The position numbers and the translations under genes are program-made. From Nocardiopsis sp. FIRDI 009 (GTDB lineage: Bacteria; Actinomycetota; Actinomycetes; Streptosporangiales; Streptosporangiaceae): a DNA stretch of 64,000 nucleotides. This document shows positions 21,134 to 28,793 of this stretch, piece after piece. The stretch spans positions 186,001 to 250,000 of the forward strand of contig NZ_QPNC01000001.1 in NCBI RefSeq assembly GCF_003386285.1. The letters run 5' to 3'. Each line of letters begins with the position of its first letter. Position 1 is the first letter of the stretch. The notes below the pieces were generated by a model. It was given only the letters and a program-made list of their open reading frames with translations, had not been told where the DNA came from and did no database searches.

Positions 21134-22807
21134 CTAGTGCTTACCGGCGATGACCTGGCCCATGTACTCCAGGGAGGACGAGTTCCGGTCGAAGTACTCC
21201 GAGTGGGCGTCCCCCAACGGGAACTGGCCACCCTCGCTTCCCGGGTCCGACGCGAACCCGGTCGCTCCGAAGTCCGGTTCTGTCGGGTCGGGACCGTGCG
21301 TGAACCCGGTGAAGTTGGTGATGCCGTCGTTCTCCGCCGTCGACACGTGCACGTTCTCTGGGGCGAACCCCAGCTCGGAGACGTGGTCGGCGTTGGCTCC
21401 GGGGCTGCCGACCATGACGATCTCGTCGGCGTCGAGCCCGCCGTCGCTCTGCGCGGTGTGACCGACCACCGTGGTCCCGTAGCTGTGTCCGATGACGGTG
21501 TTGTGGGAGGGCGACGTGTTCTCGTGGGTGGCGCGCAGTCCGTCCTGGAAACTGCTCAGTTCGTCGACCGCGCCCTCGGCTCTGCCCGCGAAGGCCGCCT
21601 CCGTGACGCTGGGCGCGTCGTATCCGATCCAGCTGATGACGGCGTGGTCGCCGCTCTCGCTCGCGTCGGTGGCCGCTTCCAGGAGGGCGTCGCCCCGGTT
21701 GATCTGACCGTTGATGCTCTGCCACGTGGTGGTGGTGCCCGGAACCAGGGTGGCGACGTTGTCCGCTGTGTCGGGGTTGCCGTTGGCCACGATCGCGCGC
21801 CCGTCGCCCTCGGTGTCCAGGGCGAGCAGGTACCGGTCGGCGTTCTCGTCGTTGAGGTTGTCCCGCAGAGCGGTCAGCGTGTCCAGCCGCTCCTCCAGCT
21901 CGCTCAGGTCGCTGTTCGCGCTGAACACCCCGACCTCCCCGCCGGGGACGCCCAGGGACTCCCGGGCCTCGTCCAGCTCCTCCCGCTGGTCGGTGATCTC
22001 CTCCTCCAACCGCGCGATCTCGTCGTCCAGGTACTCCTGGTTGAGCTGGTCGCGGACGGTCGTGGGGATACCGTCGAGCTCGCGGAGGAGATCGGCGTGG
22101 TCCTCCATCGCCTGCCGCTGTTCCTCCTCGGTCATGGAGGTCCACCACAGATTGACGACGGCGGGGTCCTCGTCGCCGGTCAACTCGTCCGGGACCATGC
22201 TCGGGACGGCGTCCCCGAAATAGCCCAGCTGGGCGCCGGTGAGGAGGCCGGACTCGACGAGCCGCTCCAGGGTGGCCTGACCGGGGCCGTCACGCAGGTC
22301 CTTCTTCGCCTGGTCGGCCCGCTCCATCAGGGTCTCCCAGTGCCCCGAGTGCTCGCCGAGCAACTCCTCGCGGAGGTTCTCCAGCCGTTCGACCCTCAGG
22401 GACTCGCTGAGTCCGGACCCGAGGATGGAGTCACCGGCGGAGTAGTCGTCGACGGCGGACTGGGCGGCTGAGTACTCCTCGTCCCAGCGCTGCTGGATCC
22501 TGGCCCGCTCGGTGCGGTAGTCCTCGACGTCGCTCGCCCACAGACGGAGGGTGGCGGCTCCGTAGGTCAGTGCCTTCGTGGCCTCCTCCCACGCCATCAG
22601 TTCCGTGGACGAGGCCGTGACGATGTCCCAGGCGATGAGGTCGGTGAACTCACCCGCGCTGGAGCGGAAGCTGGTGTCCGCCGTCTTCGCGTCACCGAGC
22701 ATGGTCTGTCTGAGCTGGTCGAGGTCGTCGGCTCCCGCCTGGATCGCGGCGACGTCGGCCTCGATGTCGGCGGGCAGCCCCAGGGAGAGGTCGGCGATGT
22801 CGGTCAT
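21134..22807 (-). CDS. DUF1023 alpha/beta hydrolase with N-terminal helical ESX-like domain, copy 1
   Basis: A 557-residue protein in two parts. Residues about 1-330 are helical and coiled-coil rich, opening like ESX/WXG100-type substrates (with AGEFTDLIAWD) and including the NLWWTSMTEEE segment and LDGIP that precede the catalytic part in this family. Residues about 340-557 form a DUF1023 alpha/beta hydrolase. GHSYG holds the nucleophile Ser, VGSPGANADH is a candidate acid region and DAHSEYF holds the likely His. It has no signal peptide. It lies between a small helical protein gene and a lipoprotein gene. Hydrolase activity (lipid or ester) is likely from the family; export and toxicity are inferred. 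Confidence 0.82.
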   Translation of the reverse strand: MTDIADLSLGLPADIEADVAAIQAGADDLDQLRQTMLGDAKTADTSFRSSAGEFTDLIAWDIVTASSTELMAWEEATKALTYGAATLRLWASDVEDYRTERARIQQRWDEEYSAAQSAVDDYSAGDSILGSGLSESLRVERLENLREELLGEHSGHWETLMERADQAKKDLRDGPGQATLERLVESGLLTGAQLGYFGDAVPSMVPDELTGDEDPAVVNLWWTSMTEEEQRQAMEDHADLLRELDGIPTTVRDQLNQEYLDDEIARLEEEITDQREELDEARESLGVPGGEVGVFSANSDLSELEERLDTLTALRDNLNDENADRYLLALDTEGDGRAIVANGNPDTADNVATLVPGTTTTWQSINGQINRGDALLEAATDASESGDHAVISWIGYDAPSVTEAAFAGRAEGAVDELSSFQDGLRATHENTSPSHNTVIGHSYGTTVVGHTAQSDGGLDADEIVMVGSPGANADHVSELGFAPENVHVSTAENDGITNFTGFTHGPDPTEPDFGATGFASDPGSEGGQFPLGDAHSEYFDRNSSSLEYMGQVIAGKH

Positions 22808-22870
22808 GGTGGGGGTGTCTCCGAGGGTCCGGGCGCAGGCGGGGTCCGGGCTCGCGCTGTGGGCGAGAGG

Positions 22871-23194
22871 TCAGAAGTTGATCTGGATGTCGAGGGCCTC
22901 CAGACCCTCCTGGTATTCCTCGGCGTTCTCGTGGTCGGTGTCGGTGATCGCCAGGTCGGCTCCCTGGACGTTCTGGGCGAGGTTGATGCCGTTCTGCGCG
23001 ACCCGGCTGATGTGCTCCAGGGTCGTGTCCTCGAAGTCGGAGACGCCCGGAGACACGTGTTCGGAGACCGCGGACCGAAGCTCTGAGGTGATGGCCTCCA
23101 GGTCGGTGCCGAGGTAGACCATGGCCTCGGAGAGGGCCTCGGCCTGCTCGGCCTCGGACATCGCCTCGACGGGATTCACACCTGATTCGGACAT
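22871..23194 (-). CDS. Small helical ESX/EspC-like protein, copy 1
   Basis: A 107-residue acidic helical protein without a signal peptide. It has the size and character of type VII secretion substrates or partners; SRVAQNGINLAQNVQGADLA is the best-conserved stretch compared with the paralogue at 26681. The start is ATG at 23194 with GGAG six bases upstream; an ORF extension to 23269 is basic and lacks a site. It is the first gene of the cassette, 63 nt before the hydrolase. A chaperone or co-secretion role with the hydrolase is inferred. Confidence 0.72.
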   Translation of the reverse strand: MSESGVNPVEAMSEAEQAEALSEAMVYLGTDLEAITSELRSAVSEHVSPGVSDFEDTTLEHISRVAQNGINLAQNVQGADLAITDTDHENAEEYQEGLEALDIQINF

Positions 23195-23328
23195 GGGGGA
23201 CTCCGTGGTTCTGGGAGGGATCGGACGGAAGACTACCCCACGCGCGTGCTGTGCTCCCTGACGAATCACACATGTCGGGAAGCGCTACGGTGGACGCCCT
23301 TCGGAGGTACGGGTGGGAGAGGTGGACG

Positions 23329-23610
23329 ATGGGGCTGAGGCGGTGGCTCGGACTTCGGTCCGGCGGGAGCGCGGGGCCACGCACACCTGAGGAGCGGCGC
23401 GAGCTGGAGGAGCGTCGCGTGGCGGAGGAGGAGCGCCTCCTGGCCGAGACGCAGCGCCAGTGCGACAGGATCCACGCCCAGTTCCGGGAGCTGGTCCTCC
23501 GGCTGCCGCTCGACAGGCGGCCCGAGATGCCCGCCGAGCCGCCGCGGTTCGCCAGCATCGAGGAGGGGCGGGCGTACATGGATCGGATCCGAGCCCTGCT
23601 CAGGGGCTGA
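23329..23610 (+). CDS. Small unknown protein with charged helix
   Basis: A 93-residue product, if started at ATG 23329 (GAGAGGTGG seven bases upstream). Earlier ATG codons at 23251 and 23272 in the same frame are possible. The N-terminus is basic; residues about 20-50 form a Glu/Arg-rich helix likely to be coiled coil. No family is recognised. It lies divergently from the small helical gene and 69 nt before the LigD-type polymerase gene. Confidence 0.5.
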   Translation: MGLRRWLGLRSGGSAGPRTPEERRELEERRVAEEERLLAETQRQCDRIHAQFRELVLRLPLDRRPEMPAEPPRFASIEEGRAYMDRIRALLRG

Positions 23611-23679
23611 TCAGGCGGCGTTTCCACTGCTCGCGGTCGGGGTAGACGAGGCGCACCGGCTCCGAACGGGGGAGGGGCG

Positions 23680-24549
23680 ATGGCGACCGAGGTACGCGCC
23701 GGTCGGCGCACCGTGGAGGTGGGCAAACCGGACAAGGAGCTCTTCGGGGCGGGTGGTCCGACCAAGGAGGAGCTGGCCCGCTACTACGAGCGGATCGCTC
23801 CGCTGATGCTGCCGCTCGTGCGCGGCCGTCCGGTCGCCCTGGAGCGGTACCCCGACGGGATCGACGGGGAGGGGTTCTTCGTCAAGCACCCCTCCACCCC
23901 GGACTGGGTGCGCACCGTGGAGGTCGACTCCGGCGAGATGATGGTCTGCGACGACGCCGCCGCGCTGGTGTGGTGCGCCGACCAGGGGGCGATCACCCTC
24001 CACACGTGGTCGTCGCGGGAACCGGACCTGGGCCGTCCGGACCGGATGGTGCTCGACTTCGACCCGCCCGGGGACGGTGAGGGGGCCTTCGACGCGTGCC
24101 GGTCGGCCGCGTGGGACGCGCGTGAGGTGATGGATGACCTCGGCCTGGTCGCCTACGTCATGACGACGGGCTCCCGCGGCCTGCACATCCACTCGCCGCT
24201 GCGCCCGGAGGTCGACGACCAGGAGGTGCGCGAGTTGGCGCGGGCGATCGCCGACCGGGTGGCGGGACGCCGTCCGGACGAGCTGACGACGAAGGTGCGC
24301 AAGGACGCCCGCGAGGGGCGGTTGTTCGTCGACTTCCTGCGCAACGGCCGCGACCAGCTGGCGGTCGCCCCGTACTCGGTGCGGGCCAGACCGGGGGCGC
24401 CGGTCGCGACCCCGATCAGGTGGGAGGAGCTGGACGGGCTGGCCTCGGCCCGGGACTTCACCATCGACCTGCGGCGCGAGGAGTGCCCGTTCACGGGCAT
24501 GTGGCGGCACGCGCGGTCGCCGAGGAAGGCGCTGCGCGGACTGGACTGA
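23680..24549 (+). CDS. Stand-alone LigD-type polymerase domain (NHEJ primase-polymerase)
   Basis: The 289-residue protein matches the archaeo-eukaryotic primase-like polymerase domain of LigD, which fills gaps and adds ribonucleotides at Ku-bound double-strand breaks. Catalytic features are visible: LDFDPPGD with the metal-binding Asp pair, TGSRGLHIHSPL with the Ser-His motif, and LFVDFLRNGR with the third Asp. There is no ligase or nuclease domain, and no ku gene lies in the window; split LigD polymerase genes are common in actinomycetes. The start is ATG at 23680, with GGGGGAGGGG upstream. It sits between the two copies of the DUF1023 cassette. Confidence 0.92.
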   Translation: MATEVRAGRRTVEVGKPDKELFGAGGPTKEELARYYERIAPLMLPLVRGRPVALERYPDGIDGEGFFVKHPSTPDWVRTVEVDSGEMMVCDDAAALVWCADQGAITLHTWSSREPDLGRPDRMVLDFDPPGDGEGAFDACRSAAWDAREVMDDLGLVAYVMTTGSRGLHIHSPLRPEVDDQEVRELARAIADRVAGRRPDELTTKVRKDAREGRLFVDFLRNGRDQLAVAPYSVRARPGAPVATPIRWEELDGLASARDFTIDLRREECPFTGMWRHARSPRKALRGLD

Positions 24550-24612
24550 TGGCGTACCACCGGGGCAGGCCGTGGCCCGGTCAGGGGAGCGTCCCGGCCG
24601 GGTGTTCGTGGG

Positions 24613-25101
24613 TCAGCGGTTGGGAGTGCCCTCGGGCCAGACACAGGGCGAGGAGGAGCTGATGGAGAGACTGCCCTGGACGCTCGACTGGACGGACATC
24701 CTGAAGGAGTCCTCCTCGTGCTCGACGAAGACCGCTAGATCGTCCGGGCGTCCGTCGTCCGTTACCTGGTAGCCGTTGGCGGTCCAGTACTCGTACAGCA
24801 GGTCGACGTTGGCTTCGTTGTCCTCGACTGGGAGTTCGCGCAGCCAGTAGGTCCGGCCAACAGCGGCGATACCGCTGGCACCTCCGTCCACGGTGTCGAA
24901 GCAGGGGTTGGAGAGGTCGCCTCCCAGGGACGACAGCACCACGGTCTCGGGGAGCACTGCCACGGCGCCAGCGATGTGCTCCTCGGCGCGTTCATAGGCC
25001 TCGTCCTGGGTCATGGTCTCCTCCAGCGGAATCCTGCCCCCGCAGCCAGGCAGCGTTAGTACCAGGACTACGGCGCAGACCACGCGTTTGAGACGGATCA
25101 T
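24613..25101 (-). CDS. Lipoprotein of a DUF1023-hydrolase cassette (possible immunity protein), copy 2
   Basis: This 162-residue paralogue of the 20618 lipoprotein has a basic N-terminus, a hydrophobic core and the lipobox LPGC near residue 20. The mature part keeps [25 protein letters not shown] and [10 protein letters not shown], with the two downstream Cys conserved. The start is ATG at 25101, overlapping the stop of the frameshifted hydrolase (ATGA). The reading frame is fully open even though its hydrolase partner is broken, which fits an orphan immunity gene, although a housekeeping role is equally possible. Confidence 0.72.
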   Translation of the reverse strand: MIRLKRVVCAVVLVLTLPGCGGRIPLEETMTQDEAYERAEEHIAGAVAVLPETVVLSSLGGDLSNPCFDTVDGGASGIAAVGRTYWLRELPVEDNEANVDLLYEYWTANGYQVTDDGRPDDLAVFVEHEEDSFRMSVQSSVQGSLSISSSSPCVWPEGTPNR

Positions 25102-26656
25102 GTTCCTGGCTCCTCATTCTGTCCCGCGATGACTTCGCCCATGTAGCTCAATGATTTGCTGGGCTGGTCGAAGTACTCGGAGTGGGCGTCATGAAGAGGC
25201 CACTGGCCGCCATCGGCCCCTTCGTTGGACTCGAACTCTGTCGCTCCGAATTCGGGGCTGGTCGGGTCGGCGCCGTGAGTGAGTTCCGTGAAGCTGGAGA
25301 TGCCGCCGTTCTCCGCTGTCGAGACGTGGACGTTCTCTGGGGCGAATCCCAGTTCGGACACGTGGTCGGCGTTGGCTCCGGGGCTGCCTACCAGGACGAT
25401 TCCGTCGGCGCTGAGCCCACTGTCACTCGGTGCGGTGTGTCCTACCACAGTGGAGCTGTAACTGTGTCCGATGAGGTGTTGTGTGACGGCGACGCGTTCT
25501 CGTGTGTGGCCCGTAGCCCGGCCTGGAAGCTGCTCAGTTCGTCTACCGCACCTTCGGCTCGTCCGGGGCCATCCGCCTCGGCGGAGTTGGGCGCGTCGTA
25601 TCCGATCCAGCTGATGACGGCATGGTCGACACTCGGGTCCGCGCTGGAGGCCGATTCCATGAGGGCGTCGGCTCGGTTCGTCTGATCGTTGACGCTCTGC
25701 CACGTGTTGTTGGTCCCCGGAACGGGGGTGGCGACGTTGTCGGCCGTGTCGGGGTTGCCGTTGGACACGATGGCGCGCCCGCGGTTCTCGGTGTCCAGGG
25801 CAAGCAGGTACCGGTCGGCGTTCTCGTCGTTGAAGTTCTCGCGCAGCGTGAGCAGTGTGTCAAGCTCCCCTTCGAGTTCGCTCAGGTCATCGCTCGCGAG
25901 GGAGGCGTCCAGTTCAACATCGGGACGGTCCGTACCCTCTCGAGCATCGTCGAGGTCCTCCTCCCCGTCCGTGACCTCCTTCTCCAACCGGGCGATCTCG
26001 TCCTCGAGGAGGTCCCGGTTGAGCTTGTCGCGTACGACTGTCGGGATTCCGTCGAGATCGTGGAGGATCTCGGGGTGGTCCTCCGGGCTGGGGAGTCCCT
26101 CGGGGAGCATGCCGGGATAGTTGTCGCCGAAGTAGGAGACCCGGGTGCCGGACAGTAGTCCTGATTCGACCATGCGTTCCAGCGCGTCCGCCGAAGGACC
26201 GTTCCTGAGGGAGTCACCGGCTTCCTGGGCCTGTTCCATCAGGGTGTCCCAGCAGCCCCGATGCTCCTCCAGGAGCAGGTCCCTGAGAAGGTCGAGGGAT
26301 TCGTCGGCCTTCCTTTCGGCCACGGCGCTGTCGAACCGCTGTTGGACGCTGGTGAGTCTGCTGCGATAGTCCTCGATGTCCTGGGCCCACTGCTTCAGTG
26401 TGCCGGTCCCGTAGGTCAGGGCCTGGGTGGTGTCCTCCCAGAGCATGAGTTCGTCCGCGGCGGCCGTGCTGATATCCCACGCGATCATGTCGGTGAACTC
26501 GCCCGCGGCGTTGCGGAACCGGGCGTCGGTCTCCTCGGTCTGTCCCGTGATGTACAGGCGGAGGTCGTTCAGAGCGTCCGCGCCGGTCCTGATGGCTTCG
26601 GGGTCGGCGTCGATGTCACCGGGAAGTCCGAGTACGGGGTCGGAATCCGTGGTCAT
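25098..26656 (-). pseudogene. Frameshifted DUF1023 alpha/beta hydrolase, copy 2
   Basis: The first frame runs from ATG 26656 to the HENASPSHNT segment. It then shifts because one base is missing near 25474 compared with copy 1 (GATGACGGTG there, GATGAGGTG here on the plus strand). Frame 1 ends about ten residues later, at 25442. The second frame continues with LIGHSYSSTVVGHTAPSD to the stop at 25098. The break is directly before the nucleophile elbow, and GHSYG has become GHSYS. The segment equivalent to NLWWTSMTEEE is also deleted. All remaining parts align well with copy 1. A sequencing error is the main alternative for the shift, but not for the deletion. Confidence 0.8.
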
Positions 26657-26680
26657 AGGGGTGCTTATCCGGGGCGGGGG

Positions 26681-27001
26681 TCAGAAGTTGACGGGGATGT
26701 CGAGGAGGTCGAGGCCCTCGTGGAACTCGTCCGCGCTCTCGTGGTCGGTGGCCTCGATCACCAGATCGGCGCCCTGGACGTTCTGGGCGAGGCTCACGGA
26801 GTTCTGCGCGAGTTGGCTGATGTTGACGTACATCCTGTTGTCGAATCCGTACAGGCCGGAGACGACGTAGGAGGAGACCACCGGTTTGAGGTCGTCGATG
26901 ATCTCCTCGAGCATCGGTGCCGCCGAGACGGATCGGATGGCGAGCTCCTCGGCCTGTTCGGCCTCGTTCATCGCTTCGATGGGGTTCACCCCGGTGGACA
27001 C
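26681..27001 (-). CDS. Small helical ESX/EspC-like protein, copy 2
   Basis: A 106-residue paralogue of the 22871 protein, acidic and helical, with no signal peptide. STGVNPIEAMNEAEQAEE, AQNSVSLAQNVQGADL and DHESADEFHEGLD align with copy 1. The start is GTG at 27001, at the position equivalent to ATG in copy 1, with AGGAA upstream. It ends 24 nt before the frameshifted hydrolase. It is intact despite the loss of the hydrolase. Confidence 0.7.
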   Translation of the reverse strand: MSTGVNPIEAMNEAEQAEELAIRSVSAAPMLEEIIDDLKPVVSSYVVSGLYGFDNRMYVNISQLAQNSVSLAQNVQGADLVIEATDHESADEFHEGLDLLDIPVNF

Positions 27002-27131
27002 GGGGTTCCTGTTCGGCTCGGGGAGATGGGGCGAACGGAACGCTACCGTACGTGCTGACTGCGTTTCAGTACGAATCGGTGTTTTCGGGTGTCCGGAAGC
27101 GGTCACTGCCGGGTGAGACGGTAGCCGCGCC

Positions 27132-27881
27132 TCACCGCCTGCGCAGCACCAGCAGCAGGTTCCAGGTGACGATCTCGCGCAGGAGCGGCACGTGGACGAT
27201 GGGCTTCGTCCAGGCGGGCAGGTAGCGCGGTCGGATGTCGACCACGTCGGCGTCGGTCCGCCCCCGCGCCCAGTCGAGCATCTCCCTGGCGTAGGCGGCG
27301 TACATCGTGCGCCCGAAGTCGTTCTTGGGCCGCCGCCCGTTCCTGCGCGCGAACCGCTCGGCAGCGTAGGAGCCGCCCAGGTAGTGCCAGGGGGAGGTCT
27401 CGTGGCCGCCCCACGGGGACAGCCACAGGGTGTACGACAGGTACACGAGTCCGCCCGGCCGGGTGACCCGCACCATCTCGTCGGCCATCCGGACCCGGTC
27501 GGGGACGTGCTCCAGGACGTTGGAGGAGAAGCACACGTCCACCGAACCGTCGCGCAGCGGCAGGTCGAGCGCGCTGCCCTGCACACCGTGGGTGTCGGCC
27601 TCGCGCCCGTGCAGCCGCATCTCGTGGGCGTCGGCGTCCACGCACAGGCAGCGCGCCCCGGCGGCGCGCAGCTCGTCGGCGAAGTAGCCGGGCCCGCCGC
27701 CCACGTCCACCACGACCCGTCCGTCCAGCGGCGTGTACGAGCGCAGCTGGGCGACGGTGTCGCGGGCCAGCAGCCCGTAGAAGAACGCGGGGTCGGTCTG
27801 CTCCTTGCGGAACGCCGAGAACAGGGTGACGGACCGGCCGAGCGTCGCGCGGAAGGGGACCGTGCCGTCGGGGCGGGTCAT
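27132..27881 (-). CDS. Class I SAM-dependent methyltransferase
   Basis: A 249-residue Rossmann-fold methyltransferase with motif I VVVDVGGGPGYFADEL, an acidic residue ending strand 2 (CVDADAHEM), and SSNVLEHVPD with a typical post-motif region. The C-terminus ends in a hydrophobic segment (REIVTWNLLLVLRRR), suggesting membrane contact. The substrate is unknown. Its ATG at 27881 overlaps the stop of the next upstream methyltransferase by four bases (ATGA), so the two are coupled. It belongs to the leftward unit opposite the large membrane protein at 28794. Confidence 0.85.
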   Translation of the reverse strand: MTRPDGTVPFRATLGRSVTLFSAFRKEQTDPAFFYGLLARDTVAQLRSYTPLDGRVVVDVGGGPGYFADELRAAGARCLCVDADAHEMRLHGREADTHGVQGSALDLPLRDGSVDVCFSSNVLEHVPDRVRMADEMVRVTRPGGLVYLSYTLWLSPWGGHETSPWHYLGGSYAAERFARRNGRRPKNDFGRTMYAAYAREMLDWARGRTDADVVDIRPRYLPAWTKPIVHVPLLREIVTWNLLLVLRRR

Positions 27882-28657
27882 CCGGAGTCCTTCCCGTCCA
27901 TGGTGATGAAGTGGCGCAGGTGCCGCCAGTGGTCACCGCCCCAGTACTCGTCGGAGGCGACGATCCGCCCGCCGGGGATCCGGGCGGCCACGCGGTCGGT
28001 GCTCAGGGTGTGCATGCGCATCGGCGCCGGGTACCGCAGGATCACCCGCTGGGCCAGGCGGATGAGCGGGAACGGCGCGTACCGGAACACCATCCCCTTG
28101 AACGTGCGGCGCTCGGACTCGGGCACGCCGATCACCATCGCCCCGCCGGGCCGCACCACCCGGGCGAACTCGCGCAGGTAGCCGTCGGCGAGGTCGGGCG
28201 GCAGGTGTTGGAGGACCAGGTCGGTGTAGACGAGGTCGAAGGAGTCGTCCTCGAAGGCGGACAGGTCCGGGCGCTCGTTGAGCTCGAAGGAGATCCGCCC
28301 CCCGGAGCGGTCCAGTCGGCGCGCCTCGGCGAGCATGGGCGCGGAGATGTCCACGCCCACGACGCGGTCGAAGTGCGCGGCCAGCGCGTTGGACAGCCGT
28401 CCCGCGCCGCAGCCGAAGTCCAGCACCCGGCGGGTGTCGGGGTGGATGCCCAGTTCGCGCAGGCGCGCGATGGCCGGGGCGATCTCGGCCGCCCCCGAGG
28501 CGAGGAACTCGTCGTCGTCCCACCCTCCGTCGCGCTTGGCCGGGTCCACGCACACCGCCCACAGCGGCTCGGTGGAACCCAGCCGGGTCCAGTCGCGGCG
28601 GACCTGTTCGAGCCCCACCGACATCACCCCCACAGTGCTCTGCTCCCGAAGCGTCAC
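27878..28657 (-). CDS. Class I SAM-dependent methyltransferase
   Basis: A 259-residue methyltransferase with motif I VLDFGCGAGRLSNALAAHF, acidic GVDISAPML, and LVYTDLVLQHLPPDL. Residues 170-200 (FRYAPFPLIRLAQRVIL) are amphipathic and may touch the membrane. The start is given as GTG 28657; ATG 28624 just after a GGGGG run is an equally reasonable choice. It is the first gene of a two-gene unit transcribed away from the polytopic protein at 28794. A KstR-like inverted repeat (28731-28744) lies between them. A role modifying a cell-surface glycan or lipid is inferred from context. Confidence 0.82.
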   Translation of the reverse strand: MTLREQSTVGVMSVGLEQVRRDWTRLGSTEPLWAVCVDPAKRDGGWDDDEFLASGAAEIAPAIARLRELGIHPDTRRVLDFGCGAGRLSNALAAHFDRVVGVDISAPMLAEARRLDRSGGRISFELNERPDLSAFEDDSFDLVYTDLVLQHLPPDLADGYLREFARVVRPGGAMVIGVPESERRTFKGMVFRYAPFPLIRLAQRVILRYPAPMRMHTLSTDRVAARIPGGRIVASDEYWGGDHWRHLRHFITMDGKDSG

Positions 28658-28730
28658 GCATGGACTGGATCATGTTCCTGCCGTGCTGTGGCTGGTCTTC
28701 CAGGTGTGTTCGGCTGTTCGAGAGGAAAAG

Positions 28731-28744
28731 TGGAACGTGTTGTA
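28731..28744. promoter_or_regulatory. KstR-like inverted repeat, copy 1 (TGGAACGTGTTGTA)
   Basis: This 14-mer fits the consensus TNNAACNNGTTNNA established for the TetR-family regulator KstR. It lies in the 136-bp region between divergent genes at 28657 and 28794. A near copy at 32241 shares the core GAACGTGTT. Since no steroid-catabolic genes are visible, the regulator may be a KstR relative with another ligand, or the shared core may be part of a promoter. Confidence 0.45.
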
Positions 28745-28793
28745 TTCTGGCACCCATTTCGCGGGTTGGCCAACCTAGGCCGGGAGGGTACCC

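Larger units (their letters stand above)
20585..23194. repeat. Duplicated cassette, copy 1 (intact)
   Basis: The block holding lipoprotein, DUF1023 hydrolase and small helical protein genes is repeated, diverged, at 24582-27001 in the same orientation. Similarity is readable at DNA level from inside the terminator (CCGGCCGGG..GTTCGTG..GTCAGCGG), through the lipoprotein C-terminus, to the start of the small gene. About 1.4 kb of unrelated sequence separates the copies. Confidence 0.8.
24582..27001. repeat. Duplicated cassette, copy 2 (hydrolase frameshifted)
   Basis: This is the second copy of the block at 20585-23194, same gene order and strand. The lipoprotein and small helical genes are open, but the hydrolase lost one base near 25474 and about 30 codons around the WW segment. 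The terminator found beside copy 1 is present only in a degenerate form near 24582-24605. Confidence 0.8.

Noticed and set aside
25442-25500. Programmed ribosomal frameshifting in hydrolase copy 2
   Set aside because: No slippery heptamer or downstream structure is evident. Copy 1 has the same region in one frame with one extra base, so a deletion is simpler.
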